64,000 nt of DNA from Catenulispora rubra (GTDB taxonomy: Bacteria > Actinomycetota > Actinomycetes > Streptomycetales > Catenulisporaceae). Of the stretch, positions 53,675 to 62,612 are shown one piece after another. Made by a program: the position numbers and the translations under genes. The notes below the pieces were generated by a model. It ran no database searches. It had not been told where the DNA came from and was given only the letters and a program-made list of their open reading frames with translations. Within the stretch, counting starts at the first letter, position 1. Each line of letters starts with the position of its first letter. The DNA lies in the NCBI RefSeq assembly GCF_015356825.1, contig NZ_JAACYW010000009.1, forward strand, positions 1-64,000, in the 5' to 3' direction.

Positions 53675-55220
53675 TACCTCTCTTTCCTTCCGGATACCCT
53701 CCGACGTGTCGGTGGGCGGCGACCGTTCGCACACCACCGGTCTGGTACTGGCCGACGATCCGACAGCGGACGCCGCGATCCGTGCAGCCTTGACCGAGTG
53801 CGGGACCGATCTGTTCGCCGACACGTCCGCCGACCCGTCTGCCGCGCCGGACCGGACACCGGAGATCTGTTGCGTAGCACTGGTCGGCAACGACGCCTAC
53901 GGCGCCGCCGCCGCCGACCCGTTCCGTCAGCTGCCGCGCGAGCGCGTCCTGGCCGTCGCCCGCGCGATGGCTCGCCGCGGACGAGGCCGCATGGTGCTCG
54001 TCACGGACAGCGGCCCGCAGGTGCACACGGGCGGATCGCCCGAGCGCGCCGCCGCCCGGGCCGCGGATCTGACGTGGTGGCGTCACCTGGCCGCGACGGT
54101 GGCCGCCGACGGGGTGGCGGCGAACATCGCCGCGTTCGGATACGCGCCCTTCCTCGGTCACACGCTTTCGCCCGGAACCGAGTCCGAGCTGCTGCGCCAC
54201 CTGGTCATCCGCCGCTGTGCCGAGCCGGCCGACCTGACCGGAGTGCTCGGCCTGCTCACCTCGCCGGGCTCGTCCTACCTGGTCGGCGAGACGATCCCGC
54301 TCGACGGCGGCATGGATCTGGACTTCATTCCCGCTCCTCGACCCGGGGTGCCGAGCTCCCGACAGCCGACAACGACGCCGCCCGGCGCAACGCAGTCCGC
54401 TGATGGGCCGGCCCGGCGCCCGGTGACCCTCGTGGTGGGCGCGAGCAGCGGCATCGGTCGAGCCGGAGCGCTGCACGTGGCCGCGCAGGGCTCGGACGTC
54501 GTGCTCACCGCGCGCCGCCGCGCCGAACTCGATGACGTCGCGAGCGGGATCACCGAGCTCGGCCGCCGAGCCTGGGTCCTGCCCTGCGACGCCGCCGACG
54601 GCGACGCGGTCGCCGCCCTCGCCGACCAGGCGTGGCAGATCGCGGGCCGGGTGGACCAGCTGCTCTACGCTGCCGGACACCTCGAGTTCGGATCCGCGCT
54701 CACCGGGCCGGAGGCCTGGGATCGGACGTTCGCGGTGAACTTCGGCGGTTACCGCATCCTAAGCGCGGCACTCGTGCGCCGGTGGATCGACACCGCGACC
54801 CCCGGAGCGATCGCCGCCGTCGCCTCGGTGGGCAGCACGTCCGTCCCGGTGGCCCAGGTCGAGGCCTACGGGGCGAGCAAGGCGGCCATGGTGCAGTATT
54901 CGCGCTGCCTCGCGGCGACCACCGCGCGCCACGGGATCCGGGTGAACTGCGTCTGCCCCGGCATCATCGAGACCGCGATGGGCCAGGCCGCGGGTCCGGA
55001 CTTCCGCGACGGTTGGCTCAAGCGCATTCCCGCGGGCCGGGTCGGTCAGCCGGCCGAGGTCGCAGCGGTGCTGGGCTACCTGCTCAGCCCGGCCGCGGCT
55101 TACCTGACCGGAGCCCGGCTGCGGGTGGACGGCGGCTACGGCCTCGGCGGCCTGCCGCCGCTGGCTCGACCCGACGGCGTCCTCGGAGCGGACCCGCGCC
55201 TGGTCGGTGAGGCTCGGTGA
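53667..55220 (+). CDS. Fused double SDR protein, first half degenerate
   Basis: 517 residues. The second half (about 250-517) is a normal SDR: VVGASSGIGRAGALH, YAAGHLEFG, ASVGSTSV, YGASKAAMV (YxxxK) and LTGARLRVDGG. The first half ends like an SDR (SYLVGETIPLDGGMDLDF) but has no glycine-rich cofactor motif at its start and no YxxxK where PERAAARAADLTWW stands. A catalytic domain tied to an inactive partner would mimic the SDR dimer. ATG 53667 overlaps the previous gene by 8 bp. Confidence 0.82.
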   Translation: MPDTSLSFRIPSDVSVGGDRSHTTGLVLADDPTADAAIRAALTECGTDLFADTSADPSAAPDRTPEICCVALVGNDAYGAAAADPFRQLPRERVLAVARAMARRGRGRMVLVTDSGPQVHTGGSPERAAARAADLTWWRHLAATVAADGVAANIAAFGYAPFLGHTLSPGTESELLRHLVIRRCAEPADLTGVLGLLTSPGSSYLVGETIPLDGGMDLDFIPAPRPGVPSSRQPTTTPPGATQSADGPARRPVTLVVGASSGIGRAGALHVAAQGSDVVLTARRRAELDDVASGITELGRRAWVLPCDAADGDAVAALADQAWQIAGRVDQLLYAAGHLEFGSALTGPEAWDRTFAVNFGGYRILSAALVRRWIDTATPGAIAAVASVGSTSVPVAQVEAYGASKAAMVQYSRCLAATTARHGIRVNCVCPGIIETAMGQAAGPDFRDGWLKRIPAGRVGQPAEVAAVLGYLLSPAAAYLTGARLRVDGGYGLGGLPPLARPDGVLGADPRLVGEAR

Positions 55221-56026
55221 CGGCCGGGCCCCTCGCCGGACGCACCGCGCTGGTCGCGGGCGGGTCCTCCGGCATCGGCGCGGCGACCGCCGTAGCCCTC
55301 GCCCGCGAAGGAGCGACGGTCGCCATCGCCGCCCGCCGCGCCGCGGAACTGGGCGAGGTGGCGGACGCGGTCCGCGACCAGGGCGGTCGGGCACTGACCG
55401 TGCAAGCCGACTTCGCCGCCGCCGACGGCGTCACGTCCTGCGTGGAGACGGTCCGGGACCGGCTCGGACACATCGACCTGCTGGTCTACAGCGCGGCCGC
55501 GGTCCGGCTCGGTCCGGTGCACGAGACCGCGCCGCGGCACTGGGACCTGATGCTCACGCTCAACCTGACCGCGCCCTTCCTTCTGGTACGTGAGCTGATG
55601 CCGTCGATGCTCGACCGCGGCTACGGCTGGGTGGTCGCCATCGGCTCCGCCGCGGGGCTCCAGGCGGTCCCGGGCACCGGCGGCTACGGCGTGACCAAAG
55701 CCGCGCTGCACCGGCTGACCGAGCTGGTCGCCGAGGAGGGGCGAGACCGCGGCGTGCGCGCGGCGGCTGTCTGCCCCGGCTGGGTGCACACCCGGCTGGC
55801 CGCCGATCCCGCGTCGCAGGGCGTGCCGGAAACGGACGTGCTCTCGGCCCAGGACGTCGCCGAGACGGTGGCGTGGGTCGTCACCAGGCCCGCCCGGATG
55901 GCCGTCGGCCCCCTGGTCCCGGTCGCGCCCGTCGCCTCGCACGCCGACGCGGTCGGCGGCCTGAGCCGCTATGCGTTTTCCCCGGCGGTCCCCGCCGCCG
56001 TACCGGACGGCCGGCGGCGAGGGTGA
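55217..56026 (+). CDS. SDR family oxidoreductase 3
   Basis: 269 residues. VAGGSSGIGAATAVAL, YSAAAVRLG in place of NNAG, IGSAAGLQ and GGYGVTKAALH (YxxxK) are visible. The C-terminus is Pro/Ala-rich and lacks the usual final Gly-Gly strand end (GPLVPVAPVAS). GTGA overlap with the double SDR gene. Confidence 0.85.
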   Translation: MTAGPLAGRTALVAGGSSGIGAATAVALAREGATVAIAARRAAELGEVADAVRDQGGRALTVQADFAAADGVTSCVETVRDRLGHIDLLVYSAAAVRLGPVHETAPRHWDLMLTLNLTAPFLLVRELMPSMLDRGYGWVVAIGSAAGLQAVPGTGGYGVTKAALHRLTELVAEEGRDRGVRAAAVCPGWVHTRLAADPASQGVPETDVLSAQDVAETVAWVVTRPARMAVGPLVPVAPVASHADAVGGLSRYAFSPAVPAAVPDGRRRG

Positions 56027-56027
56027 C

Positions 56028-57824
56028 GTGGCAGACGAAGGAGTAGGTACTTCCGGAATGCGTACCCTGATCGAGCACGAGGTGGCCGTTCCGATGCGCG
56101 ACGGCGTGGTCCTGCGCGCCGACGTGTGGCGCCCGGACGACGGGGCGCGGCATCCGGCGATCGTCTTCCGGACTCCCTACGGGAAGGCGGACCTGCGCCT
56201 GGACACCTTGTCCCCGGCTCAGTGCGTGGCCGCCGGCTACGCGGCCGTGGTCCAGGACGTGCGCGGCCGGTTCTCCTCCGCGGGACAGTGGCGGCCGCTG
56301 AGCTGGGACCACGAGGGCCCCGACGGATACGACACCGTCGAATGGACGGCCGTGCAGAGCTGGTGCGACGGCAACGTCGGCATGGCCGGGACCTCCTACC
56401 TCGGCATCGTCCAGTGGCTCGCCGCCGCCGAGGACCCGCCGCACCTGCGCGCGATCGCGCCGGCGATGACGACGTCGCTGTCCCTGGACCGCGAACAGAC
56501 CGGCGGCGCACTGCGGCTGGACCACATCGTGAGCTGGCTGGCGCTCACGGCGGCCGACTGGATGCAGCGCGCCGTCGCCACCGGAACCGCCGTCGATCCG
56601 GCCGCCGCGCGCGCCGTCGCCGACATCCTGACGGACCCGACCGGAGCGATGCGGCACCTGCCGCTCGTCGAACTGCTCGACGTACCCGGGGTCCCGGCGG
56701 GAGTCAGGGACCTGATCGAGGGCGGCGCGGCGAGCATGATCGAGGTCGACTGCGCGCGGATCCGGGTGCCCACCCTTTCGGTCACAGGCTGGTACGACGT
56801 GTTCGCGACGGGCACCGTCTCGCTGTTCCGGGCCATGCGCGCCCAGGACGCGGAGCCGGGGCGCCACCGCCTGATCGTCGGGCCCTGGACCCATTCCGGC
56901 AGCCTGCCGCAGGTCCAGGGCGAGCTGAACACCGGGCTGTTCGGTTCCGGGCTCGGCAGCCGACTTCCCGCCGCCCACCTGGAGTTCTTCGATCGCCACT
57001 GTGTCAGTGAATCAGCAGGCTGCGGTTCCGCCGAGCCCACCGGGCCCACCGCGCCCACCAGGTCCGAGCCGGCCGCGGTTCGGTACTTCCTCATGGGCGC
57101 CGACCGGTGGTGCGAGGCGGACGATTGGCCGGTCCAGAGCGCGAGCGAGATCTGCTGGTACCTGGACGCCGACGGCGACAGCGGTGCTCGCACGGCGGCG
57201 GGATCGGGCCGCCTGCTTCCGAAGCCGGACCCGGAAAGCTCTCGTTCCGACGGATACCGCTACGACCCGCACGATCCCGTTCCCAGCCACGGCGGCCGGG
57301 TCCTGCACCTGGGCCGGCTGGCAGGCGGGCCTCTCGACCAGGGCCGGTTGGAGGCCAGAGACGACGTGCTCTGCTACACGTCGCCGATACTGGACCGGCC
57401 GCTGGTCGCGGTCGGGCGCCACCGGGTCCGGCTGTTCTTCTCCAGCAGCGCGCCGGACACCGACGTGATCGCGAAGCTGGTCGACGTGCACCCGGACGGT
57501 CGGGCCCTGATCGTCGCCGAGGGCAGCCTGCGCCTGCGTCATCGCGACGGATTCGATCGCGAGACGCTCCTGACGCCCGACGAGGTCGTCGAGATCCGGA
57601 TCGAACTCGGAGACAGCGCCTGGTCCTTCGCCCCGGGCCACCGGATCCGCCTCGACGTGGCCAGCAGCAACTTCCCCCACCTGGACCGCAATCTGAACAC
57701 CGGCGATCCGATCGGCCTCACCACCCGTGCCGAGGTCGCCGATCAGCGGGTGTGGCACGGGGCGGCGCGTCCCTCACACCTCAGCCTGTGGGTTCTCGAC
57801 TCGGATGCCGGGGAGGCCCGGTGA
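56028..57824 (+). CDS. CocE/NonD family hydrolase
   Basis: 598 residues. PMRDGVVLRADVWRP start, QDVRGRFSSAGQW, nucleophile in MAGTSYLGIVQW, acid in VTGWYDVF, His in GPWTHSG, and a C-terminal jelly-roll (VIAKLVDVHPDGRAL). No signal peptide, unlike many secreted acylases, so it acts in the cytoplasm on an ester, amide or thioester. GTG 56028 begins 1 nt after the previous stop; ATG 56058 is the alternative. It could release the finished chain. Confidence 0.87.
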   Translation: MADEGVGTSGMRTLIEHEVAVPMRDGVVLRADVWRPDDGARHPAIVFRTPYGKADLRLDTLSPAQCVAAGYAAVVQDVRGRFSSAGQWRPLSWDHEGPDGYDTVEWTAVQSWCDGNVGMAGTSYLGIVQWLAAAEDPPHLRAIAPAMTTSLSLDREQTGGALRLDHIVSWLALTAADWMQRAVATGTAVDPAAARAVADILTDPTGAMRHLPLVELLDVPGVPAGVRDLIEGGAASMIEVDCARIRVPTLSVTGWYDVFATGTVSLFRAMRAQDAEPGRHRLIVGPWTHSGSLPQVQGELNTGLFGSGLGSRLPAAHLEFFDRHCVSESAGCGSAEPTGPTAPTRSEPAAVRYFLMGADRWCEADDWPVQSASEICWYLDADGDSGARTAAGSGRLLPKPDPESSRSDGYRYDPHDPVPSHGGRVLHLGRLAGGPLDQGRLEARDDVLCYTSPILDRPLVAVGRHRVRLFFSSSAPDTDVIAKLVDVHPDGRALIVAEGSLRLRHRDGFDRETLLTPDEVVEIRIELGDSAWSFAPGHRIRLDVASSNFPHLDRNLNTGDPIGLTTRAEVADQRVWHGAARPSHLSLWVLDSDAGEAR

Positions 57825-59491
57825 CAGCCGTTCTGGACCCGGCCGACCCGCGGGTACCCGAGGCGGACGACTGTGTGCTCGGCCCGTTGCTGCGCCGCCA
57901 GGCGGCACAGGACGCGGAAGCCGTCTACGCGGTGTTCCCCGACGGCACCGAGTGGTCCCGCGGCGACACCCTCGATCGGGCGACCCGCACCGCTGCCGCG
58001 TTGCAGCGCCTCGGCGCCGACCCGGGAACCAGGGTCCTGATCTGGCTGCCCAACGGCGCGGACGCGCTGCGGGTCTGGTTCGGCACCAACCTGGCCGGCG
58101 CGGTCTCGGTGCCGATCAACACCGCGTATCAGGGATCGATCCTCGAGCACGTCATCGCCGACAGCGGCGCGGCCATCCTGGTGACCGTTCCGGAGCTGAC
58201 GGCCGCCCTGGCGGCAGTCGATCCCGGACGCCTGCGGACCGTGGTCGTGCTCGGCGACGGTGCCGTCGCCGACCTCGCGCCGCACATGGTTCGGGGGCTC
58301 GACGCGCCGGTGGGCGATTTCCGGGAACCGGAGCCGTTACAGCCGTGGGATGTCCAGAGTGTCGTCTACACGTCGGGTACCACGGGACCGTCCAAAGGCG
58401 TCGTCTCCTCCTACGCGCACCTGTTCACCAGCTGCACCGCGGCCTTCCGCGGCCGGATGGACGCCGGCGACCGGTACCTGCTCAACCTGCCGCTGTTCCA
58501 TGCCGGCGGGATGATCGGCGCGTACGGGATGCTCGTCGTCGGCGGATCGATCGCGGTGGTGCCCGGCTTCCGGACCGGCGAGTTCTGGGACGTCGTGCGC
58601 CGCACCCGCACCACCGGGTGCACGTTGCTCGGGGTCATGGCAGGCTTCCTGCTCAAGGACGGCACAGGGCCCGCACCCGGCGGCCATCCGCTGCGGCTCG
58701 TGTACATCATTCCGCTGACTGCGGACACGATGGCATTCGGCGAGCGCTTCGGCGTCGACGTCTACGGGCTCTACAACATGACGGAGCTCTCCTGCCCGAT
58801 CGTCTCGGAGCCGAACCCGGCCGCGCCGACCTGCGGCCGGGTGCGAGCCGGGATCCAGGCCCGGATCGCGGATCCGCACGACCGCGAGGTGGCGGCCGGG
58901 ACCGTCGGTGAACTACTGCTGCGTGCGGACCGGCCGTGGGCCTTCGCCCACGGATATCTCGGCCGTCCGGAGGCGACCGCGGCCTCCTGGCGCAACGGCT
59001 GGTTCCACACCGGCGACGGGTTCCGCCAGGAGGCGGACGGCAGCCTGACCTTCGTCGACCGGATGACCGACTCGCTGCGGCGGCGCGGCGAGAACATCTC
59101 CTCCATCGAGGTCGAGGCCCAGTTGCTGGCGTATCCGGCGATTCGCGAGGCGGCCGTCGTCGCGGTGCCCGGCGAGCACGGCGAGGACGACGTGCTCGCT
59201 GTGCTCGCGCCGGTATCCGGCGCCGGCCCGGACCAGGACGCGGACCCGGACCTTGACCTTGACCTTGACCATGGCCTTGACCATGGCCTCGACCTGGTAC
59301 GACTCGTCGAATTCCTCATCCCCCGGATGGCCTATTTCATGGTTCCGCGATACTTCCGCGTGGTCGACGAGATCCCGAAAACCCCTACCGGCAAGCCGCT
59401 CAAGGCCGTGCTGCGCGCGCAGGGGATCACCATCGACACCTGGGACCGCGAGGCCGCCGGCCTCCGGCTCGGCATGGGAGGACTGAAATGA
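57821..59491 (+). CDS. Acyl-CoA synthetase (ANL superfamily)
   Basis: 556 residues. P-loop VVYTSGTTGPSKGV, YGLYNMTE, WFHTGDGF, DRMTDSLRRRGENIS and the catalytic Lys in TPTGKPLKA are present, so adenylation and CoA ligation should both work. Closest by eye to CaiC/FadD-like carboxylate-CoA ligases. The C-terminal lobe holds an acidic insert (DADPDLDLDLDHGLDHGLD) coded by short repeats at 59248-59295. It gives the operon its own way to make a CoA thioester. GTGA and ATGA overlaps on both sides. Confidence 0.9.
   Translation: MTAVLDPADPRVPEADDCVLGPLLRRQAAQDAEAVYAVFPDGTEWSRGDTLDRATRTAAALQRLGADPGTRVLIWLPNGADALRVWFGTNLAGAVSVPINTAYQGSILEHVIADSGAAILVTVPELTAALAAVDPGRLRTVVVLGDGAVADLAPHMVRGLDAPVGDFREPEPLQPWDVQSVVYTSGTTGPSKGVVSSYAHLFTSCTAAFRGRMDAGDRYLLNLPLFHAGGMIGAYGMLVVGGSIAVVPGFRTGEFWDVVRRTRTTGCTLLGVMAGFLLKDGTGPAPGGHPLRLVYIIPLTADTMAFGERFGVDVYGLYNMTELSCPIVSEPNPAAPTCGRVRAGIQARIADPHDREVAAGTVGELLLRADRPWAFAHGYLGRPEATAASWRNGWFHTGDGFRQEADGSLTFVDRMTDSLRRRGENISSIEVEAQLLAYPAIREAAVVAVPGEHGEDDVLAVLAPVSGAGPDQDADPDLDLDLDHGLDHGLDLVRLVEFLIPRMAYFMVPRYFRVVDEIPKTPTGKPLKAVLRAQGITIDTWDREAAGLRLGMGGLK
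59248..59295 (+). repeat. In-frame repeats in acyl-CoA synthetase gene
   Basis: gaccttgacctt 6-nt units followed by 15-nt units with ccatggccttga code the Asp-Leu / Asp-His-Gly-Leu insert. Confidence 0.85.
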
Positions 59492-60336
59492 ACGATCCCG
59501 GTTGGGTCCGACCGGGCTTCGCCGCGTTCGCCGAGGAACGCGGCACGGCGGGCACACTGCTGGCCGAGCTTTCGGAAGGTGTCGCCACGCTCACCCTCAA
59601 CCGTCCGGAGCGACGCAACAGCCTGACTCACGAGATGGCCCGGGACCTGCTCCGGGGGCTCGTGGTCGCGAGCGGCGACCCGCAGGCGCGAGTCATCGTC
59701 CTGCGTGGGGCGGGCGGTACGTTCTGCGCGGGCGACGACGTCGCGACCGTGGAGCGCTGGCGCCACGGGGACCGGGCCGCCGCGCCGTTCGACCACCTCA
59801 CCTCGGACGCCTACTACCTGCGGATCTGCGAGGCGATGCTGAACGCCCCGAAGCCCGTGGTCGCGGCGGTCGAGGGCGCGGCCGCCGGGGCGGGCGCGGA
59901 CATCGCGTGCGCCGCGGACTACCGGCTCCTCGCGGACTCGGCCCGGATCGGCAGCTGCCTGGTCGGCGTGGGCCACGTCGGTCACGCGGTCCTGATGTCC
60001 CGGCTGGTCGGGCCCGGCCGGGCCACGGAGATCTACCTCACCGGCCGCCTCGTCCCGGCCGCGGAGGCGCTCGCCATCGGCCTGGCCGACCGGGTGGCGC
60101 CGGCAGAGCACTTCGACAAGGAGCTGGCCGGCCTGGTCGGGGGATTCGCTCAGGCACCGACCCGGGCGATCGGGTTGTTCAAGGAGCTCCGCGAGCGAAG
60201 CTGGGGGCAGCCGGCCACGACCGGCCTGCGCCTGCAGGACGCGTATCACCTGCGGACGCACGCCGAGGTGCAGGACAGCGGCGAAGGGCTGCGCGCCTTC
60301 ACCGAACGCCGCCCGCCGAACTTCACCGGCGACTGA
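59488..60336 (+). CDS. Enoyl-CoA hydratase/isomerase (crotonase) family protein
   Basis: 282 residues. LTLNRPERRNSLT, oxyanion-hole segments GGTFCAGDDVA and AAVEGAAAGAGADIACAADYRL, and the end block LTGRLVPAAEALAIGLADRV are typical. The two catalytic Glu of hydratases are not at their places (the segment reads ARIGSCLVGVGHVGHAVL), so it may do another crotonase reaction such as hydrolysis, C-C cleavage or isomerisation. ATGA overlap with the ligase. Confidence 0.85.
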   Translation: MNDPGWVRPGFAAFAEERGTAGTLLAELSEGVATLTLNRPERRNSLTHEMARDLLRGLVVASGDPQARVIVLRGAGGTFCAGDDVATVERWRHGDRAAAPFDHLTSDAYYLRICEAMLNAPKPVVAAVEGAAAGAGADIACAADYRLLADSARIGSCLVGVGHVGHAVLMSRLVGPGRATEIYLTGRLVPAAEALAIGLADRVAPAEHFDKELAGLVGGFAQAPTRAIGLFKELRERSWGQPATTGLRLQDAYHLRTHAEVQDSGEGLRAFTERRPPNFTGD

Positions 60337-61325
60337 TGGCCGCCGCACTCCCGGAGCAGGCTCCGATCATCGATGTCTGCTCCCTGGTCTACGACGACGA
60401 AGGATGGCGCGCCTACCTCGACAGGCTCGCCCGGCACGCGCCGCGCTATCTGGCGGTGTTCGCCAGGTCCTTCACCACGTACTTCGGCGCGGACCTCGGG
60501 TCCTACCGCGCGGCGCTGCGTGAATCGGGGCCCACGGGGGCCGTCGACATCCTGCTTCCCGCCGGGCGGCAGCCGTTCGACCTCGACGCGTACATCTCCG
60601 AGCGCACCGAACAAGGCGTGCGGGCCGAAGTGATCATGGGCAGTCCGGCCCGGTTACCGGGCGGCGAAGGGGTGAACGACCGGGTGGCACGGATCGCCGC
60701 CCACGCACCGCACCGGTTCCACGCGTGGGGCGGTATCACGCTGCGCGACGGCGCGGCCGCCGCCGTCCGTGAGCTGCTTCGCTGCCTGGACCTGGAGATG
60801 ACGGGCTTCAACATCATTCCCTTCCTCGACGCGGTCGACGTCACCGACGAGGAATTCGCCCCCCTCTTCCAGCTGGCCGACGAAGCGAGGCTGTCGCTCT
60901 GGCTGCACACCGGCCACCACTTCGCGTCCGCCGTACCCGCCGACATCTCGACCTGGCGGCACGTGGACCACCTGGCCGCGCGCTATCCCCACATCACGGT
61001 GGTCGCCGGGCACGCGGGCTGGCCCGCACTCCTGGACACGCTCATGATCGCCGCACGCCATGACAACGTCCTGCTGGAGATCTCCTCTCACCGCCCCTCA
61101 CTCATGACCCAGCCCGGAACCGGCTGGGAACCGCTGCTGCGCTACGGCCGGGGCGCGTGCCGCAGCAAGATCATGTTCGGAACCTCAACGTGGGTGAACC
61201 CAATTCCCATCGCGACTCTCGCGGCCGAAGTCCGCGATCTGCACCCCGGCGACGAAGGAGCCGTGGCCCACGACTGGCTGTACGGAAACGCATCCGGCCT
61301 GCTCGGCCGCACCGGCCACGGATGA
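60336..61325 (+). CDS. Amidohydrolase family protein (amidohydrolase 2 type)
   Basis: 329 residues of a metal-dependent TIM-barrel like ACMSD/resorcylate decarboxylases: WLHTGHHF and VVAGHAGWPALLDT give barrel His ligands, and KIMFGTSTWVNP is the last strand where Asp usually stands (here Ser/Thr). The N-terminal HxH is replaced by IIDVCSLV, so metal binding may differ. Such proteins cleave C-C (decarboxylase) or C-N bonds. Last gene of the operon; TGATG overlap. Confidence 0.8.
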   Translation: MAAALPEQAPIIDVCSLVYDDEGWRAYLDRLARHAPRYLAVFARSFTTYFGADLGSYRAALRESGPTGAVDILLPAGRQPFDLDAYISERTEQGVRAEVIMGSPARLPGGEGVNDRVARIAAHAPHRFHAWGGITLRDGAAAAVRELLRCLDLEMTGFNIIPFLDAVDVTDEEFAPLFQLADEARLSLWLHTGHHFASAVPADISTWRHVDHLAARYPHITVVAGHAGWPALLDTLMIAARHDNVLLEISSHRPSLMTQPGTGWEPLLRYGRGACRSKIMFGTSTWVNPIPIATLAAEVRDLHPGDEGAVAHDWLYGNASGLLGRTGHG

Positions 61326-61825
61326 GGGTGCCCCGTGGCCGTGTCGCATCACCCGGACCCGCACCGCTGACCGGCCAGGCTCTGCCGCGCCGCGCTCAGC
61401 GGCGGTTTCCGTGTTCGCGCCGAACGGCTGACAGGCCGAGTCCGAAGCCCACCACCAAGCCGCTGATCATCTAAAGCGGTCAAGTACAGGGGCCGCCGCG
61501 ACGGCCGCCAGGTACGGCCCTGGGAAGAAACCCGCCTGCCGCGGTCGCCCGATGGCGCCTGGACGAAGGCACAGAATCCCGATCATCGGCAAAGATTCCA
61601 GGCGGGTTTCCTGCAAGCCGACTCAGGTACTACACCGCATCATCTGTCTACATACTCCACGAAACAAGCGGCTGGGAAGATGGGACCGAGGATGTAGCGG
61701 ATCCATGGCTACCGGTAGCGGGAGTCACCGCTGGAAACACAGGCGCGGGCTGACGGCCAACGAGGGGCGCCACCGCTGTCAGCAGTTCAGGGCCAGAGGG
61801 TCCACTCTCAGTCGGAGGGAAATCC
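61326..61825. other. Intergenic region with alternative stem-loops
   Basis: 500 bp without a convincing gene. A weak hairpin lies at 61486-61522. A perfect 12-bp inverted repeat, GAAACCCGCCTG (61527-61538) and CAGGCGGGTTTC (61599-61610), encloses 60 bp; an 8-bp repeat CGCCTGGA (61556-61563) / TCCAGGCG (61597-61604) uses part of the same right arm, so the two stems exclude each other. This could be a regulated terminator, a leader of the downstream regulator gene, or a protein site. Confidence 0.5.
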
Positions 61826-62476
61826 GTGGAGCTTCGCAGTCCGGCCCGTGTGGTGGTCGTGGAGTACTTTCCGCTGATACGCCGGGCGGTCGCGCAGACG
61901 TTGGCCAGGGACGAGCGCCTGACGGTGGTCGGCACCGCCCAGAGCGCGTCGCACGGCGTTCGGCTCGCCGAGAACGCACGCGCCCACATAGTCGTCACAG
62001 ACGTGCACCTCCAGGCGCAGAACGAAGGCCTGGAACTGTGCCGCGCGATCAAGAAACTGACACCCCAGCCACGCACCGTGGTCTACGCCGGCGACCGCAG
62101 CGCCCAGATCATCGCCGACTGCGTGGCATCCCTCGCGGACAGCTTCGTCCACAAGTCCGTCGAGCCGGAGGACCTGGTCGAGGCGGTCTGGGCCACCTCG
62201 CTGGACCAGCGCAGCTGGCTCCTCGGCCGCGAGGCGGCGTGCGCGGCGTCGACCAGCACACTGTCGGCGGCCAACCTGACCCAGCGGGAGCAGGAAGTCG
62301 TCGCACTGTTGATGCAGCGCCTGACCAACGAGGAGATCCGCAACGAACTGCACCTGGCCCCGCAGACGGTGAAGAACCATGTCAGCAACGTGCTGCGGAA
62401 ACTGGGGGTGCAAAGCCGGCGGGAACTGGCGACCCGCGTCTCGAGCCTGAGCGTGCCGTACAAGCCCCGGGCTTGA
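61826..62476 (+). CDS. NarL/LuxR-type response regulator, orphan
   Basis: 216 residues: receiver with phosphoacceptor Asp in IVVTDVHLQ and Lys in FVHKSVEPEDL, but the acidic pair at the start reads VVVEYFP (one acid only), so phosphorylation may be altered. The HTH is clear: LTQREQEVVALLMQRLTNEEIRNEL and PQTVKNHVSNVLRKLGV. GTG 61826 follows GGAGGGAAA. No kinase is nearby. It may regulate the 14-gene operon just upstream; that is inference from position. Confidence 0.88.
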   Translation: MELRSPARVVVVEYFPLIRRAVAQTLARDERLTVVGTAQSASHGVRLAENARAHIVVTDVHLQAQNEGLELCRAIKKLTPQPRTVVYAGDRSAQIIADCVASLADSFVHKSVEPEDLVEAVWATSLDQRSWLLGREAACAASTSTLSAANLTQREQEVVALLMQRLTNEEIRNELHLAPQTVKNHVSNVLRKLGVQSRRELATRVSSLSVPYKPRA

Positions 62477-62612
62477 CGATGTTCGCCAACCGCGGCGAGT
62501 GAACCGGTAAGCGCGCGGGTGCGTAGTTCTATCCGGATGATGTGTGGGGACCACCATCCCTCGACGGACGGCTTCTGGGCCAGCCGTCCGTCGGGGCCAG
62601 GTCCCACAGGAT

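Noticed and set aside
44149..61325. A hidden acyl carrier protein gene in the operon
   Set aside because: All spacers are under 25 nt, and I found no DSL-type phosphopantetheine motif in a coding-like frame on either strand between genes.
61527..61610. Inverted repeat as insertion-sequence ends
   Set aside because: Only 60 bp between arms, no transposase fragment and no flanking direct repeat seen.
61552..62502. 316-codon plus frame over the regulator region
   Set aside because: Out of frame with the clear NarL-type regulator; Arg-rich shadow.
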